Positions 38,636-48,918 of a stretch of 64,000 nt of DNA are shown piece by piece. Position numbers and translations under genes: made by a program. The notes under the pieces were generated by a model. That model did not search any database and was not told the origin of the DNA. It saw only the letters and a program-made list of their open reading frames with translations. Position 1 is the first letter of the stretch, and each line of letters begins with the position of its first letter. The stretch comes from Chlorokybus atmophyticus (taxonomy: Eukaryota; Streptophyta; Chlorokybophyceae; Chlorokybales; Chlorokybaceae): contig RHPI01000385.1 of assembly GCA_009103225.1 (NCBI GenBank), forward strand, positions 290,332 to 354,331, read 5' to 3'.

Positions 38636-40480
38636 TCAAGTGGCACCTGTTGATTTGAGCTCATTCTCAAACTCCTCCAACAAGGCAGCACAGTTTGCCA
38701 AGTTGGTTTTCGGCTCCCAGGTGTTATGCTCTTCGCCATAACCAAGCCACTTCACCAAGTATTGGATCCAAAAGTTCTTTCTGTACTTTCTGAACCGTTT
38801 GCCAACAATGGCCTCGACCTCATACTCGAGATCGCCCTCAACCTCAACTGGAGGGGGAGGGGGTTGCACTAGACCGTCACTCTTGTACTGTTTCAGCAGT
38901 GCTACATGAAACACATCATGTACTTGCATGCTCTTCGGCAAGTCAAGCCGAAAGGCACGGTCACAAACACTGTCGGTGATGCGGAATGGACGCAGCCATT
39001 TTGGTAGCAACTTGCGTACCCCGCTTGTTTTGAGTCGAATGTTCTTCGAGCTCAACAACACTTCTCCAACTTGGAGCTCATCTCCAGGCCTACGTTGCCT
39101 GTTGGCATACATCTTTTGCCTGTCTTGCGCTGCTTTCAAGCAGTCTTTTGCATGTGCCAACGAGGCATGCATGCTCTCTGTGAAGTCTCTAGCCATCGGC
39201 ACTTTACTGAATGGCTCGACATTCAGAGACATGGGTGTCAACACATGACGACCGTAGTTCAGATAGAAAGGAGTGCTTCTTAGCGACTCATGCCATGCAT
39301 TGTTCACAGCGAACTCAGCAAATGGCAGGTACACATCCCAATCATCGAACCTGGGTGATGTGTAGTGGCGTAGCACATCTTCCAACACCTGATTGACGCG
39401 CTGTGTCTGTCCGTCACTCTGTGGATGGTAAACAGTGCTCAAGCTCTGCTTAGTCCCCAAGTACCGGCACACAGCCTGCCAGAATTGGCTCACGGACTTG
39501 GGGTCACGGTCAGACACCAACTCTTTGGGTACACCGTGTGATCTGAACACCGAGTTCACAAAGACAAACGCAAACTCTTGCGCATCAATGTCTGTGCGAC
39601 AGGGCTCAAATCTGACCATCTTGGTCAAGCGATCAACAAAGACAAGGACAACACTGTGTCCCTTCTTTGTAACAAGTAGATCTGTGATCAGATCCATGCT
39701 CACACTCTCCCATTGATAGTTGGGAATAGCCAAGGGCTTCAGCAACCTTGTTGGCTTCCTGTGCGAGGCCTTGTCTCTTTGACAAGTGTCACAACACGCG
39801 ACATATTTAGATACATCAGCACCCAAGCTCGGCCGCCAATACTGTCTCTGCAGCTGCTTGATGGTCTTTGCCAATCCCATGTGCCCACTGTACACGGAAT
39901 TGTGTGCCTCATTCAGACACTCTTGCCTCAAGCCGAGTGCATTTGGCACTATTAATTTGCCCTCACGGTACCAGAGTCCCTTGTGACAAGTGATCTTGTC
40001 GTCTGCCTGCTTCAGCAACTCAACAAACCATGTGTTAAGTGCATAAGCACTAGGCAAACGCTGTATGATGTCTTCCACATCAACGGCCATTGGGTCCTCC
40101 CCATTTGGCTCGTGCACTACCAACGGTGCTTCACTGTCTGCTCTCTCGAGCTCAGTTGGCATCTCGCTGGTCTCTGTTGCCACTGGTGTCTCATTGACAG
40201 CTTGCTCATGCACAGATCGCAACTCGAAAATACTGGCACTAGCATCACTTGCTTGTGCCCACCCTTGGCTTCGTGCACGTGCACGTGTTGTCACTGCCAA
40301 CAGCAATGGCGAACGGCTCGAAGGGTCTGCCACATTCACTCTTCCTGATCTATAAACCCAGGTAAAGTTGAATCTAGACAAGTGCTCAGCCCACCTCGCT
40401 TGTCTTCTCGACAAGGTTGGTTGGGTCTGAAAGAAAACAAGGGGTTTGTGGTCCGTGATCACACTAAACCCGCCTTCCAC
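38636..40480 (-). CDS. Element D RNase H end, integrase and chromodomain
   Basis: The open frame of 614 codons starts inside RNase H (FSVITDHKPLVFF), then the HHCC zinc-binding region (HNSVYSGHMG ... CCDTCQRDK), the integrase core with catalytic residues in SMDLITDL, VSDRDPK and SDGQTQRVNQ (the Glu position reads Gln in GQTQR, where GQTER is usual), and a C-terminal chromodomain (YEVEAIVGKR, YLVKWLGYG, NTWEP). The chromodomain places the element among chromoviruses, which use it to target chromatin. In the same frame, TAG at 40496-40498 separates this part from upstream RNase H. Confidence 0.88.
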   Translation of the reverse strand: MEGGFSVITDHKPLVFFQTQPTLSRRQARWAEHLSRFNFTWVYRSGRVNVADPSSRSPLLLAVTTRARARSQGWAQASDASASIFELRSVHEQAVNETPVATETSEMPTELERADSEAPLVVHEPNGEDPMAVDVEDIIQRLPSAYALNTWFVELLKQADDKITCHKGLWYREGKLIVPNALGLRQECLNEAHNSVYSGHMGLAKTIKQLQRQYWRPSLGADVSKYVACCDTCQRDKASHRKPTRLLKPLAIPNYQWESVSMDLITDLLVTKKGHSVVLVFVDRLTKMVRFEPCRTDIDAQEFAFVFVNSVFRSHGVPKELVSDRDPKSVSQFWQAVCRYLGTKQSLSTVYHPQSDGQTQRVNQVLEDVLRHYTSPRFDDWDVYLPFAEFAVNNAWHESLRSTPFYLNYGRHVLTPMSLNVEPFSKVPMARDFTESMHASLAHAKDCLKAAQDRQKMYANRQRRPGDELQVGEVLLSSKNIRLKTSGVRKLLPKWLRPFRITDSVCDRAFRLDLPKSMQVHDVFHVALLKQYKSDGLVQPPPPPVEVEGDLEYEVEAIVGKRFRKYRKNFWIQYLVKWLGYGEEHNTWEPKTNLANCAALLEEFENELKSTGAT

Positions 40481-40495
40481 CCCTGGATAGCAACG

Positions 40496-41679
40496 CTACT
40501 CTTGTAGCGCATGGACTACCCCCAACAACTCTTGCTCAGTTGTTGTTGTATAATTCCTCTCAGCAGGAGAGAACTTCTTGCTAGCATAAGCAAGGGGGTG
40601 CCCACTCTGGAGCAACACAGCACCAGTGCCTTCAACAGATGCATCACAGTTTACCTCAAAGGGCTTGGTGAAGTCCGGCAGCTGCAACACAGGCGCTGTC
40701 ACCAAAGCCTCTTTGATGGACGCAAAAGGCTTCTTGCTGCCTCTGTGACCACCTCCACACGACCTTGTCACGCAACAGATTAGTGAGAGGGGCAACACGC
40801 GATGAGTAACCCAGAATGTATTTGCGGAAGTAGTTGTTCAAGCTTAAGAATGCGCGGCTCGTGCACATTCTTGGGACTAGGCCAAGCCTTGACCTTGGCA
40901 ACCTTCCTTGGGTCAGGGCGCACGCCCTTCTTGCTCACAATGTGCCCGAGGAACTCTAGTTCCTTCTTGCAAAACTCGCACTTGGGCATGTAAGCATAGA
41001 AACGGTGCGCACGCAGCGTTTCCAACACCTCGCGCACTTGCGCGGCGTGCATGTTAGCATCCTTGCTGAACACAAGTATATCATCAAGATATACAAGCAC
41101 TGTTTTCCCGATCAGCTTGTGAAACACACGGTTCATCATAGCTTGAAAGGTGGCTGGCGCATTCGTCAGACCAAAAGGCAGCACTTTGTACTGAAAGTGT
41201 CCCACAAGCGTTCTGAACGCTGTCTTGGGCACATCTTCCGGTGTGATCCAGATCTGATGGTACCCACTGATGAGATGCAAGGAGCTAAACACTGAGGCAC
41301 CGCTCAGTTGATCAAGCAAATCATCTATCCTTGGCAGCGGATACCTGTTCTTGATGGTCAGCTTGTTCAAGGCCCTATAGTCTACGCACATGCGTAGCCT
41401 GCCGTCCTTCTTGTGTACGAAAAGAATGGGTGCTCCGAAAGGAGAGCTGCTTGGCTCAATCAATCACTTCTCAAGCAAGGCCTTGATCTGCCCCTCCATG
41501 TCCGCATACTCAGATGGACTCAGCCTATACATAGGTCTGAACGGAGGCTGCGCATCAGACTTTAAAGGGATCGTATGCCATACGTCCCTCTCAGGTGGCA
41601 ATGCAGGCTGTTCAGCTTGAAACACATTAGAAAATTCAGACAACAGATCTTCAAGGGCCGTGTCTGGTGGCTTGCCACC
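40496..41679 (-). pseudogene. Element D reverse transcriptase and RNase H, broken
   Basis: RT is readable from about 41620 (PPFRPMYRLSPSEY). An in-frame TGA interrupts it at about 41463-41465, just before LIEPSSSPFGAPILF. Catalytic VYLDDILVFS is intact at about 41080. A frameshift near 40850 leads to the RNase H frame ([17 protein letters not shown]), which ends at TAG 40496-40498. Element C is inserted directly upstream (boundary 41679/41680). Confidence 0.85.
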
Positions 41680-42015
41680 TGTAACGGAGTGCTACCTCTA
41701 TAGAGGTTCCCCGCCCTTATTTAGGATTAAATAAGGGTCCCAACGGGTATATACAGCCAATTAAGCCGTATTAGGGCCGTTAACCTAGTGTTAAGGCCCT
41801 AATGTAGTGTTACTTAACTGTAACACTGATATGGACATGAGACTCATGTCTCATGTCGATATCAGCTGTATGGCGGCTCTGCTAAACGCAGCGGCCGCCA
41901 TAGCCAGGGGATCTTCTGCTCCGGCAGTGGCCCCTGGCGGCGGCGGTGACGGCGTCGTGGCTGGCGGCGGTGTTGGGGTAGGGGATTAAAGGGGGCGGTA
42001 GCACCCCTCTTTACA
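41680..42015 (+). repeat. Element C 5' LTR
   Basis: 336 bp. It contains the AATAAGGG block and a GACATGAG/CTCATGTC inverted pair. The upstream neighbour is element D RT sequence on the other strand. Confidence 0.92.
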
Positions 42016-42016
42016 T

Positions 42017-42028
42017 TGGTATCGGAGC
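42017..42028 (+). promoter_or_regulatory. Element C primer-binding site
   Basis: TGGTATCGGAGC lies one base after the 5' LTR. It differs at one position from the plant initiator-Met site TGGTATCAGAGC, so tRNA-iMet is the likely primer. Confidence 0.85.
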
Positions 42029-42855
42029 ACGGGCGTGAAGAGCCTGTGGAAGGGGCGGCGGCAGGCGGCAGGCGACTGCGGCGGCAGGCGACTGCGGCGG
42101 CAGGCGACTGCAGCGGCGGCAACTTGTGGTAGTTATTAGGTGGTAGTTGTTGTTGTGATTGTTATTATTAAAACGCTGTTGCTGGTGTAGGCTAGTTACC
42201 TAGCCCTGCCTTGCCTTGCCTTGCATAGCCTAGCTTGCCCTGCCCTAGCCTAGCCGAGCTTGTTAGCTTGCGTGTAGGGGAGGCGGCCACTCAGGCAGCC
42301 TTCCCCCTCAGTATTGCATGCCCAGCACATCACATAGTGATTTATATATATATAACCACTTGTGTGTGCTTGTGCTGGCCACCACGTGGATTCGTGGTGG
42401 TGTAAAGGGTTTGACCCCCCTTGTGAGACAGTCCGGTGGCAACATCGGCTGTCGTTACCGCCAGTCAGTGCGGTGAGGCCGCCAGAGTCATTCTGTGCGG
42501 CCAGTATCAGACTCACAACTCACAACTCGCTGATATCACCCTGTAGGGTTGATTCAACGAGATTTTGGCACCCTGTGTGTCAATTACAATTGTGGGTTGA
42601 GTTGAGTTGTACAAAGTGCAAACTTTGACAAGCTGTAACTTGTGAACCGCCGCGTGAATTCGCGTGCGGTTTGTTTCTAAGCAAGTGTCTAGTTGAGAAG
42701 TGTGTGGGGAGCTCTTGTTTGAGCTGTATACTCCACGTTACACACTTGAAACTTGACGAGACAACATCAAGTGATTTTGACACTTTTGCAGTGCACAACT
42801 CGTGTGTTTGTGCACTTGCAAACTTCAACTATTGACGGCTTATATTCTTGGGCAG
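42029..42855 (+). other. Element C 5' untranslated leader
   Basis: The 827-bp stretch has no gene. It contains repeated GGCGGCAGGCGACTGC units (about 42058-42115), CCTTGCCTTGCC and CCTAGCCTAGCC simple repeats (about 42195-42255), and a short TATATATATA run. The equivalent leader of element E is at 20235-21125. Confidence 0.7.
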
Positions 42856-44328
42856 ATGTCTGACCAAGGAGGGGACGACGTGGAGAAGTCCACATCATAT
42901 GAGCCATCAAGTGAAGAGGAAGTGAATTACTCTGACACGAGTGAGAGCTATCAGCTGACCGTCAGTGAGAAGGAGGGAGACAAGCAAGAGAGCGATGCTT
43001 CTCCCGACCAGTCTGCTCAGAGTGTACCAGTTGCAGTAAACGCTGAAATGGCACCACCTGCAGTTGACTCTCAGAGTGTCATTGGCGGGGCAATTGAGAA
43101 GTATGCCCAGGAGCGCAAGGCTCTGCTTGATGCCAACCCACAGCTTGGCAAGGAAACATGGGATGCATGGGCTCAGAAGGTTCGTGATGGCTATGAGACG
43201 GACTTTGTCACACTTCCTCGCGCAAGCAAGGAGATGGTGATCCGCATGCTCGAGCACGAGCTGACGAACAATGTTCCGCCACTCGTGCGCGGTGATCCGA
43301 AGGTGGCTGCTCTGATGGCTGTTTACGATAAGCCTCCCCCTTACCAAGGCAAGCGAATGGCGTTTGAGGCTTTGGCCAACTTGGGAGTGGAAACCTCACA
43401 GCGTTGCAAGGACGTGTTCTGGTACTTGGGACCTAACTTGGAAGACAAGTTGACTGGCCGAGTGCAGTTGACGGCACGCCTCGATGCTATGCAGGCTGAG
43501 TTGGTGGCGCTGCGCCAACAGGTGGCGGGTGCTACTTCAGCAGCTGGAGCATCAGCGGGGCTGCCGGTTACAGCACTGAATAAGCCTGAGAAGTTCAAGC
43601 CCAACGGCAGCGTCAGTATCCACGACTGGGTGGTAACTGTTGAGCACTATTTAACAGCATTGAGACGCCCCGTTGGTGAACACATTGCTGTTGCTGAGTT
43701 GCTCATGCCTTCTGACGCTCTCGCCGAGTGGGCGAGGCAGACACAGGACGGTGCTACCAAAACAGTGGAGGCACTGTTTCAGTTCCTGACGGAACGCTAT
43801 GGTGGCATGGACCCGGCTACTCAGGCTCGTAACAAGCTCAGCAAGTTGCGACAGAATGGTCGGGCGGCTTCAGCCTATCTGCAAGAATTCCAGGCATTGG
43901 TGGGTCGTGCCAACAGCGGCCTCATGCCTATTGACAAGGCCGAGCAGTTTGAGTTGTACAAGCGCGGCTTGGATGCGCGTGTGCGCGATCAGCTGCAGTA
44001 CAACACGGCAACGGGACTTCCTTGGGTTCCTGAAGACTTGGCCCAGCTGCAGAAGCTGAGCGTGTATCTGTACAGTGATGACACGGCGGTGCAGGAAAAG
44101 GCACATATGGCAGCTGCGGCTAAGCCGCACGGGGTGGGAGGGAAGCGTTACCCTCAGCCGAGTGCGCACACGGCAAAGAAGGCGAAGACATTCACGCCTC
44201 CTACCGGTGGCACATCTGCTGGTGGTGGTACACCCGCTGCGGCTCGCACCTGTTACGTATGTCACCAGCCGGGTCACATTGCGAAGAACTGCCCCGCCAA
44301 GAAGGGCAAGGCCAAGAAGGTTGAATAG
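42856..44328 (+). CDS. Element C Gag
   Basis: 490 codons from ATG 42856 (an in-frame ATG also exists at 42802; the same start context is kept in element E at 20234, which favours 42856). The acidic N-terminus is followed by the retrotransposon gag capsid region (HDWVVTVEHYL, WARQTQDGATKTVEALFQFL, YLQEFQALVGRANSGL) and one CCHC zinc knuckle CYVCHQPGHIAKNC near the end. The protein forms the virus-like particle and binds element RNA. It ends at TAG 44326-44328 and pol follows in the same frame. Confidence 0.92.
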   Translation: MSDQGGDDVEKSTSYEPSSEEEVNYSDTSESYQLTVSEKEGDKQESDASPDQSAQSVPVAVNAEMAPPAVDSQSVIGGAIEKYAQERKALLDANPQLGKETWDAWAQKVRDGYETDFVTLPRASKEMVIRMLEHELTNNVPPLVRGDPKVAALMAVYDKPPPYQGKRMAFEALANLGVETSQRCKDVFWYLGPNLEDKLTGRVQLTARLDAMQAELVALRQQVAGATSAAGASAGLPVTALNKPEKFKPNGSVSIHDWVVTVEHYLTALRRPVGEHIAVAELLMPSDALAEWARQTQDGATKTVEALFQFLTERYGGMDPATQARNKLSKLRQNGRAASAYLQEFQALVGRANSGLMPIDKAEQFELYKRGLDARVRDQLQYNTATGLPWVPEDLAQLQKLSVYLYSDDTAVQEKAHMAAAAKPHGVGGKRYPQPSAHTAKKAKTFTPPTGGTSAGGGTPAAARTCYVCHQPGHIAKNCPAKKGKAKKVE

Positions 44329-46896
44329 GATTACGCCGTGATTAATGTAGGTGTGGTTGATAGCCAGTTGCTTGAGATGCAAGCAGCAAGCTGGTTTGAT
44401 GATCTGTCTCAAGTGCATGTAATGACACATGCATGGCAAGCACATGACAAGCTGCCACTCTTTGATGTTAGAAAAGTGGAAGAGAATGCTTGTGTGCTGG
44501 TACATGTGGAGTTCAACATGCTTACCGATGTGTTGCATGCATTGACTGAGTTGCAAAATAAGCACAGAACCTTGAGTATGATGGTGATGGTGCCAAAGTA
44601 TCATGGCCCATGGTTAAAACATACTCGGGGAGGGTCTGTGTTGAAGCAATTCAGCAAGCGTGAAACAGGGACAATACGGTTGTCAGCCATATTGATCAAC
44701 CCTCGCATTAGTCACGGACTCTTGGCTACGTTTCAAGGACGGGTGGTACCTCTGTTGTGGACATTTAGTGGCACAATGCAGGGTGTAAACAGTTTGTTCT
44801 TGATTGACACTGGTGCAACACACAACTTCGTTGAGGAACAATGGGTTGTGCGCAACAAGATAGCGTGTAAACCCTCAGCATTTTCAGCTGCCGGTGCGGG
44901 GGGTGCGTTGCCAGTGAAAGGGGAAATAAAAATGAAAGTAAAGATTGGTAATTATCATGCCACTCTTACTTTCATAGTGGTATCCATCGACATATCAGGT
45001 GTTGATGTGGTATTAGGACAGGAATGGCAGGAAAATGTCAAAATGACATTGGATACTGGCGCACGTTTGTGCACGGTAAAGAAAGGTCGTAAGCGTGTAA
45101 CATTGTCTGTGAAAGGGTCACATAGCTTGGACCACAAGCAGCCCGACCCTGCGCTACTCACTGCACTGCAAGTGAAACGTGCGTTACGCAAAAACACACC
45201 GGCTTTTCTGGTACACTTGACGTCGTCGGACGACTTTGTGCCGGAAAACACAGAAGGTGTTGCAGACATCATTGAGAAGTATCAAGATGTGTTCTCAGAT
45301 GAATTGCCAGGCTTACCTCCTGATCGAGGTGTCGGACACACAATACCACTAATTCCTGACAGTGAACCTCCGTTTCGGCCTATATATAGGCTGAGCCCCC
45401 GAGAGAGGGGGGAAATGGAAACTCAAATCAAAGAGTTATTGGAAAAGGGATTGATTGAACCGAGTTCTTCACCCTTTGGCGCGCCCATCTTGTTTGTGAT
45501 GAAAAAGAATGGAAAGCTGCGCATGTGTGTGGATTACCGTGCTTTGAACAAAATCACGGTAAAGAATCGATACCCGTTGCCCCGGATTGATGATGTGTTT
45601 GATAAACTGTCGGGAAATGCGTACTTTAGTACGTTGGACTTGACAAGTGGGTATCATCAAATCCGGATTCATCCTTCTGATGTTTACAAGACAGCATTCA
45701 GAACACCTTCGGGCCATTATCAATACAAAGTGTTGCCTTTTGGATTGACTAATGCGCCGGCAGTGTTTCAGAAGGAAATGAATAAGATTTTTGGTGGCAT
45801 ACTTGGCAAGTATGTTATGGTTTACTTGGATGACATCATTGTCTTTAGTAAAACCAAGGAAGAGCATAAGCAGCACTTGGAAGCGGTGTTCGCCTTGCTG
45901 CGTACACATCGCTTGTTTGCCAATCTTGCGAAGTGTGACTTCTGCAAGACGGAGTTGCCATTCTTGGGGCACATTGTGAGCGGTGCGGGTGTGAAACCTG
46001 ACCCTCGCAAAGTGCAAGTTGTAAAGGATTGGCCTCAACCTAAGAATATCCATCAGCTGCGATCATTCTTGGGATTGGCAAACTACTTTCGCAAGTTTAT
46101 GATGGGGTACTCCACAGTAGTGGTGCCTTTGACAAAACTGTTGCGAAAAGATGCTCCATTTTTATGGACAGCTGAACAAGAAGCTGCTATGCAACAGGTG
46201 AAGCTAGCTTTGACTTCTGCTCCAGTGTTGGCATTGCCAAACTGGGACAAGCATTTCACTGTGGTTAGCGATGCGTCCACCCTTGGGTGTGGTGCAGTAC
46301 TGTTGCAAGATGGCAGACCATGTGCTTATGAGAGTAGGAAATTCATCCCAGCAGAGGTAAATTACACTACCACCGAGCAAGAGTTGCTTGGTATAGTACA
46401 TGCTCTGGAAACATGGCGCTGTTACTTGGAGGGGGTTCAGTTCATAGTGGTGACTGATCATAATCCATTGGTGTATTTCTCAACACAGCAAAACTTGTCA
46501 CGAAGGCAAGCTCGCTGGAATGAGTTTCTGTCTCGGTTTACCTTTGAGTGGGTATACCGGCCAGGCAGAACTAATGTTGCTGATCCTCTGAGTCGTTGTC
46601 CATCATTGTTGGCAGCTATGCGTGCGCAATTGCTTGCGACGCGCGGTACATTGCCACCGGATGATGAGTTTGTGCAAGCTGTTGTGCAAGGGTATGCTTT
46701 TGACCCATGGTTCTCGTCAGAGGACAACGTGCAAAAGCTGAGCAAACGAGACAACTTGTATTATGTGGGCACCAGCTTGGTAATACCTGACCATGCTGGA
46801 TTGCGTGCGAAATGCATAGCTGATGTACACGATCCACCGTACGCTGGGCACTTTGGCAGTCGCAAGACTGTTAAAGCAGCGCAACAGTTGTATTAA
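44329..46896 (+). CDS. Element C Pol: protease, reverse transcriptase, RNase H, integrase N-terminus
   Basis: The frame is continuous with gag across the TAG. The protease motif LIDTGATHNFVEE lies at about 44803, with VDVVLGQEWQ further on. RT has FRPIYRLSPRE, LRMCVDYRALNK, FGLTNAPAVFQ and the catalytic YLDDIIVFS at about 45823. RNase H has SDASTLGCGAVLL and VVTDHNPLVYF. The integrase zinc-binding His pair is at about 46827-46850. A TAA at 46894-46896 falls where relatives have Tyr or Trp codons (YYWP type). It looks like a single-base lesion, since the same frame continues. Confidence 0.92.
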   Translation, partial: DYAVINVGVVDSQLLEMQAASWFDDLSQVHVMTHAWQAHDKLPLFDVRKVEENACVLVHVEFNMLTDVLHALTELQNKHRTLSMMVMVPKYHGPWLKHTRGGSVLKQFSKRETGTIRLSAILINPRISHGLLATFQGRVVPLLWTFSGTMQGVNSLFLIDTGATHNFVEEQWVVRNKIACKPSAFSAAGAGGALPVKGEIKMKVKIGNYHATLTFIVVSIDISGVDVVLGQEWQENVKMTLDTGARLCTVKKGRKRVTLSVKGSHSLDHKQPDPALLTALQVKRALRKNTPAFLVHLTSSDDFVPENTEGVADIIEKYQDVFSDELPGLPPDRGVGHTIPLIPDSEPPFRPIYRLSPRERGEMETQIKELLEKGLIEPSSSPFGAPILFVMKKNGKLRMCVDYRALNKITVKNRYPLPRIDDVFDKLSGNAYFSTLDLTSGYHQIRIHPSDVYKTAFRTPSGHYQYKVLPFGLTNAPAVFQKEMNKIFGGILGKYVMVYLDDIIVFSKTKEEHKQHLEAVFALLRTHRLFANLAKCDFCKTELPFLGHIVSGAGVKPDPRKVQVVKDWPQPKNIHQLRSFLGLANYFRKFMMGYSTVVVPLTKLLRKDAPFLWTAEQEAAMQQVKLALTSAPVLALPNWDKHFTVVSDASTLGCGAVLLQDGRPCAYESRKFIPAEVNYTTTEQELLGIVHALETWRCYLEGVQFIVVTDHNPLVYFSTQQNLSRRQARWNEFLSRFTFEWVYRPGRTNVADPLSRCPSLLAAMRAQLLATRGTLPPDDEFVQAVVQGYAFDPWFSSEDNVQKLSKRDNLYYVGTSLVIPDHAGLRAKCIADVHDPPYAGHFGSRKTVKAAQQLY

Positions 46897-48099
46897 TGGC
46901 CATCGTTGCCTGTTGACGTAAAACGGTATGTGGACACGTGTGACAAGTGTCAACGTGATAAGCCGTTACGTCAGAAACCAGCTGGTTTGCTGCGACCATT
47001 GCCTATTCCTGATGGCAAATGGGAAAGTGTGAGTATGGACTTAATTACTGAGCTCCCAGAGACAGCATTAGGTCACACTGCGGTTGCAGTTTTTGTGGAT
47101 CGTTTGACAAAAATGGTCCACATTGTCCCTTGTCGCACGGAGATAGGCTCCCGTGAGTTGGCGATGGTTTTTGTCGCGTCTGTGTTCAAGTTGCATGGCT
47201 TGCCCCGCAACTTCGTGTCAGATCGCGATCCGCGATTTGTGGCTCAGTTTTGGAAGTCGCTATGCAGCTTCTTACACATTCAGCAGAACATGAGCACTGC
47301 TTACCATCCACAGACGGATGGTCAGACAGAACGCGCCAATCAAGTGATTGAGGAAACCATCCGGCATTATGTGAGCCCGAATCAGAGTGATTGGGATATT
47401 TATCTCCCAATGGCTGAATTTGCGATCAATAATGCATGGCAAGAGAGCGTGCAGGAGACTCCGTTCTTCTTGAATTACGGAGTGCATCCACTAAGTCCTG
47501 CGAACATTAAGTTGCCCGCTACTGACGTGACTCGCGTACCTGCAGCGCGCGAGATGGCTTTGGCCATGCAGGATAGGTTAGCGTTGGCAAAAGACTGTCT
47601 GCGCGCAGCGCAAGACAGACAAAAAGCCCACGCTGATGTGCATCGTAGAGAGGCCACCTACGATGTGGGCTGTTCGGTGCTTTTAAGTACCAAAAACGTA
47701 TCCATCAAGGGAGTGGGTACCCGCAAGTTTTTCCCTCGCTGGATAGGCCCTTTCAAAGTGACTGATCGGGTCGGCACTCACGCGTATCGTTTGGACTTGC
47801 CAAAGTCGATACGCATTCACAATGTGTTTCACGTGAGTGTACTGAAACCATACCGTTCTGACGGTCGGGTTCAACCTCCTCCACCCCCCGTTGCAGTGGA
47901 TGGCGACGATACTTTCGAGTATGAGGTGGAAGCAATCCTGAGTCACCGTAAGCCTCGACGCGGACGCGCGCCGTCTTACTTGGTGAAATGGAAAGGGTAT
48001 GGTGTTGAGCACAACACGTGGGAGCCCGAAAGGAATCTTACCAACTGCCAAGAGATTCTTCGGAGGTACTGGAGTGTTGTGTCCACACGCGGACGGTAA
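46897..48099 (+). CDS. Element C Pol: integrase core and chromodomain
   Basis: This is the same frame after the TAA. It starts with the CX2C of the zinc-binding domain (CDKCQRDK). The D,D,E core is in VSMDLITELP, VSDRDPRFV and TDGQTERANQ, all intact. The C-terminal chromodomain has FEYEVEAILSHRK, YLVKWKGYG and NTWEPERNL. It ends at TAA 48097-48099. Confidence 0.92.
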   Translation, partial: WPSLPVDVKRYVDTCDKCQRDKPLRQKPAGLLRPLPIPDGKWESVSMDLITELPETALGHTAVAVFVDRLTKMVHIVPCRTEIGSRELAMVFVASVFKLHGLPRNFVSDRDPRFVAQFWKSLCSFLHIQQNMSTAYHPQTDGQTERANQVIEETIRHYVSPNQSDWDIYLPMAEFAINNAWQESVQETPFFLNYGVHPLSPANIKLPATDVTRVPAAREMALAMQDRLALAKDCLRAAQDRQKAHADVHRREATYDVGCSVLLSTKNVSIKGVGTRKFFPRWIGPFKVTDRVGTHAYRLDLPKSIRIHNVFHVSVLKPYRSDGRVQPPPPPVAVDGDDTFEYEVEAILSHRKPRRGRAPSYLVKWKGYGVEHNTWEPERNLTNCQEILRRYWSVVSTRGR

Positions 48100-48210
48100 A
48101 AGGGTGCTGGCAGACATCTTTACCGCTTCGGCCCTGGTTCTCTCACTGCTTTGGTTCTCGGTGCTCATGGTGGGGCTTTGCTAACCCTTCAATGAGGACA
48201 TTGAAACCTA

Positions 48211-48222
48211 AGTCGGGGGGAA
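48211..48222 (+). promoter_or_regulatory. Element C polypurine tract
   Basis: AGTCGGGGGGAA lies immediately before the 3' LTR start TGTAACGG. It would prime plus-strand DNA synthesis. The same arrangement is found at the fragment near 723-736 on the other strand. Confidence 0.8.
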
Positions 48223-48561
48223 TGTAACGGAGTGCTACCTCTATAGAGGTTCCCCGCCCTTATTTAAGATTAAATAAGGGTCCCAACGGGTATATACAGC
48301 CAATTAAGCCGTATTAGGGCCGTTAACCTAGTGTTAAGGCCCTAATGTAGTGTTACTTAACTGTAACACTGATATCGACATGAGACATGAGTCTCATGTC
48401 GATATCAGCTGTATGGCGGCACTGCTAACGCAGCAGCCGCTATAGCCAGGGGATCTTCTGCTTCGGCAGTTGCCCCTGGCGGCGGCGGTGTGGTCGGCGT
48501 GGCTGGTGGTGGTGTTGGGGTAGGGGATTAAAGGGAGGAGGTAGCACCCCCTCTCCTTACA
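48223..48561 (+). repeat. Element C 3' LTR, also acting as 5' LTR of a deletion derivative
   Basis: 339 bp matching 41680-42015. It is followed at 48563-48574 by a second primer-binding site TGGTATCGGAGC, which should not occur after a normal 3' LTR. Confidence 0.9.
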
Positions 48562-48917
48562 TTGGTATCGGAGCGCGCCAAACAAGTGATTGAGGAAACC
48601 ATCCGGCATTATGTGAGCCCGAATCAAAGATATTTATCTCCCAATGGCTGAGTTTGCGATCAATAATGCATGGCAAGAGAGTGTGCAGGAGACTCCGTTC
48701 TTCTTGAATTACGGAGTGCATCCACTGAGTCCTGCGAACATTAAGTTGCCCGCTACTGACGTGACTCGCGTACCTGCAGCGCGCGAGATGGCTTCGGCCA
48801 TGCAGGATAGGTTAGCGTTGGCAAAAGACTGTCTGCGCGCAGCGCAAGACAGACAAAAAGCCCAAGCTGATGCGCATCGTAGAGAGGCCAATTACGATGT
48901 GGGCTGTTCGGTGCTTT
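48562..48917 (+). mobile_element. Internally deleted C-family derivative after the shared LTR
   Basis: The primer-binding site TGGTATCGGAGC is joined through CGCGCCAA directly to integrase sequence equal to 47331-47688 of element C. The same CGCGCCAA occurs in the integrase at the point where the match starts (about 47332), so the join may have formed at microhomology. A small deletion is also present near 48628. The sequence ends at the N at 48918, so its far LTR is not seen. Confidence 0.85.
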
Positions 48918-48918
48918 N
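48918..48918. other. Single N: probable assembly join
   Basis: Sequence changes abruptly here from plus-strand C-family integrase to minus-strand element D protease. The missing part should hold the end of the C derivative and the rest of D between protease and RT. Confidence 0.8.

Larger units (their letters stand above)
41680..48561 (+). mobile_element. Element C: plus-strand Ty3/gypsy chromovirus inserted in element D
   Basis: The LTRs are 41680-42015 and 48223-48561. Both start TGTAACGGAG and end TTACA, with small differences. The primer-binding site is TGGTATCGGAGC at 42017-42028. Gag and pol are in the same frame, separated by a single TAG. Pol has one in-frame TAA. The chromodomain is intact and the polypurine tract is 48211-48222. 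This is the most intact element in the window and the reference for the older fragments at 382-1796, 12910-14304 and 15920-21262. Confidence 0.93.
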
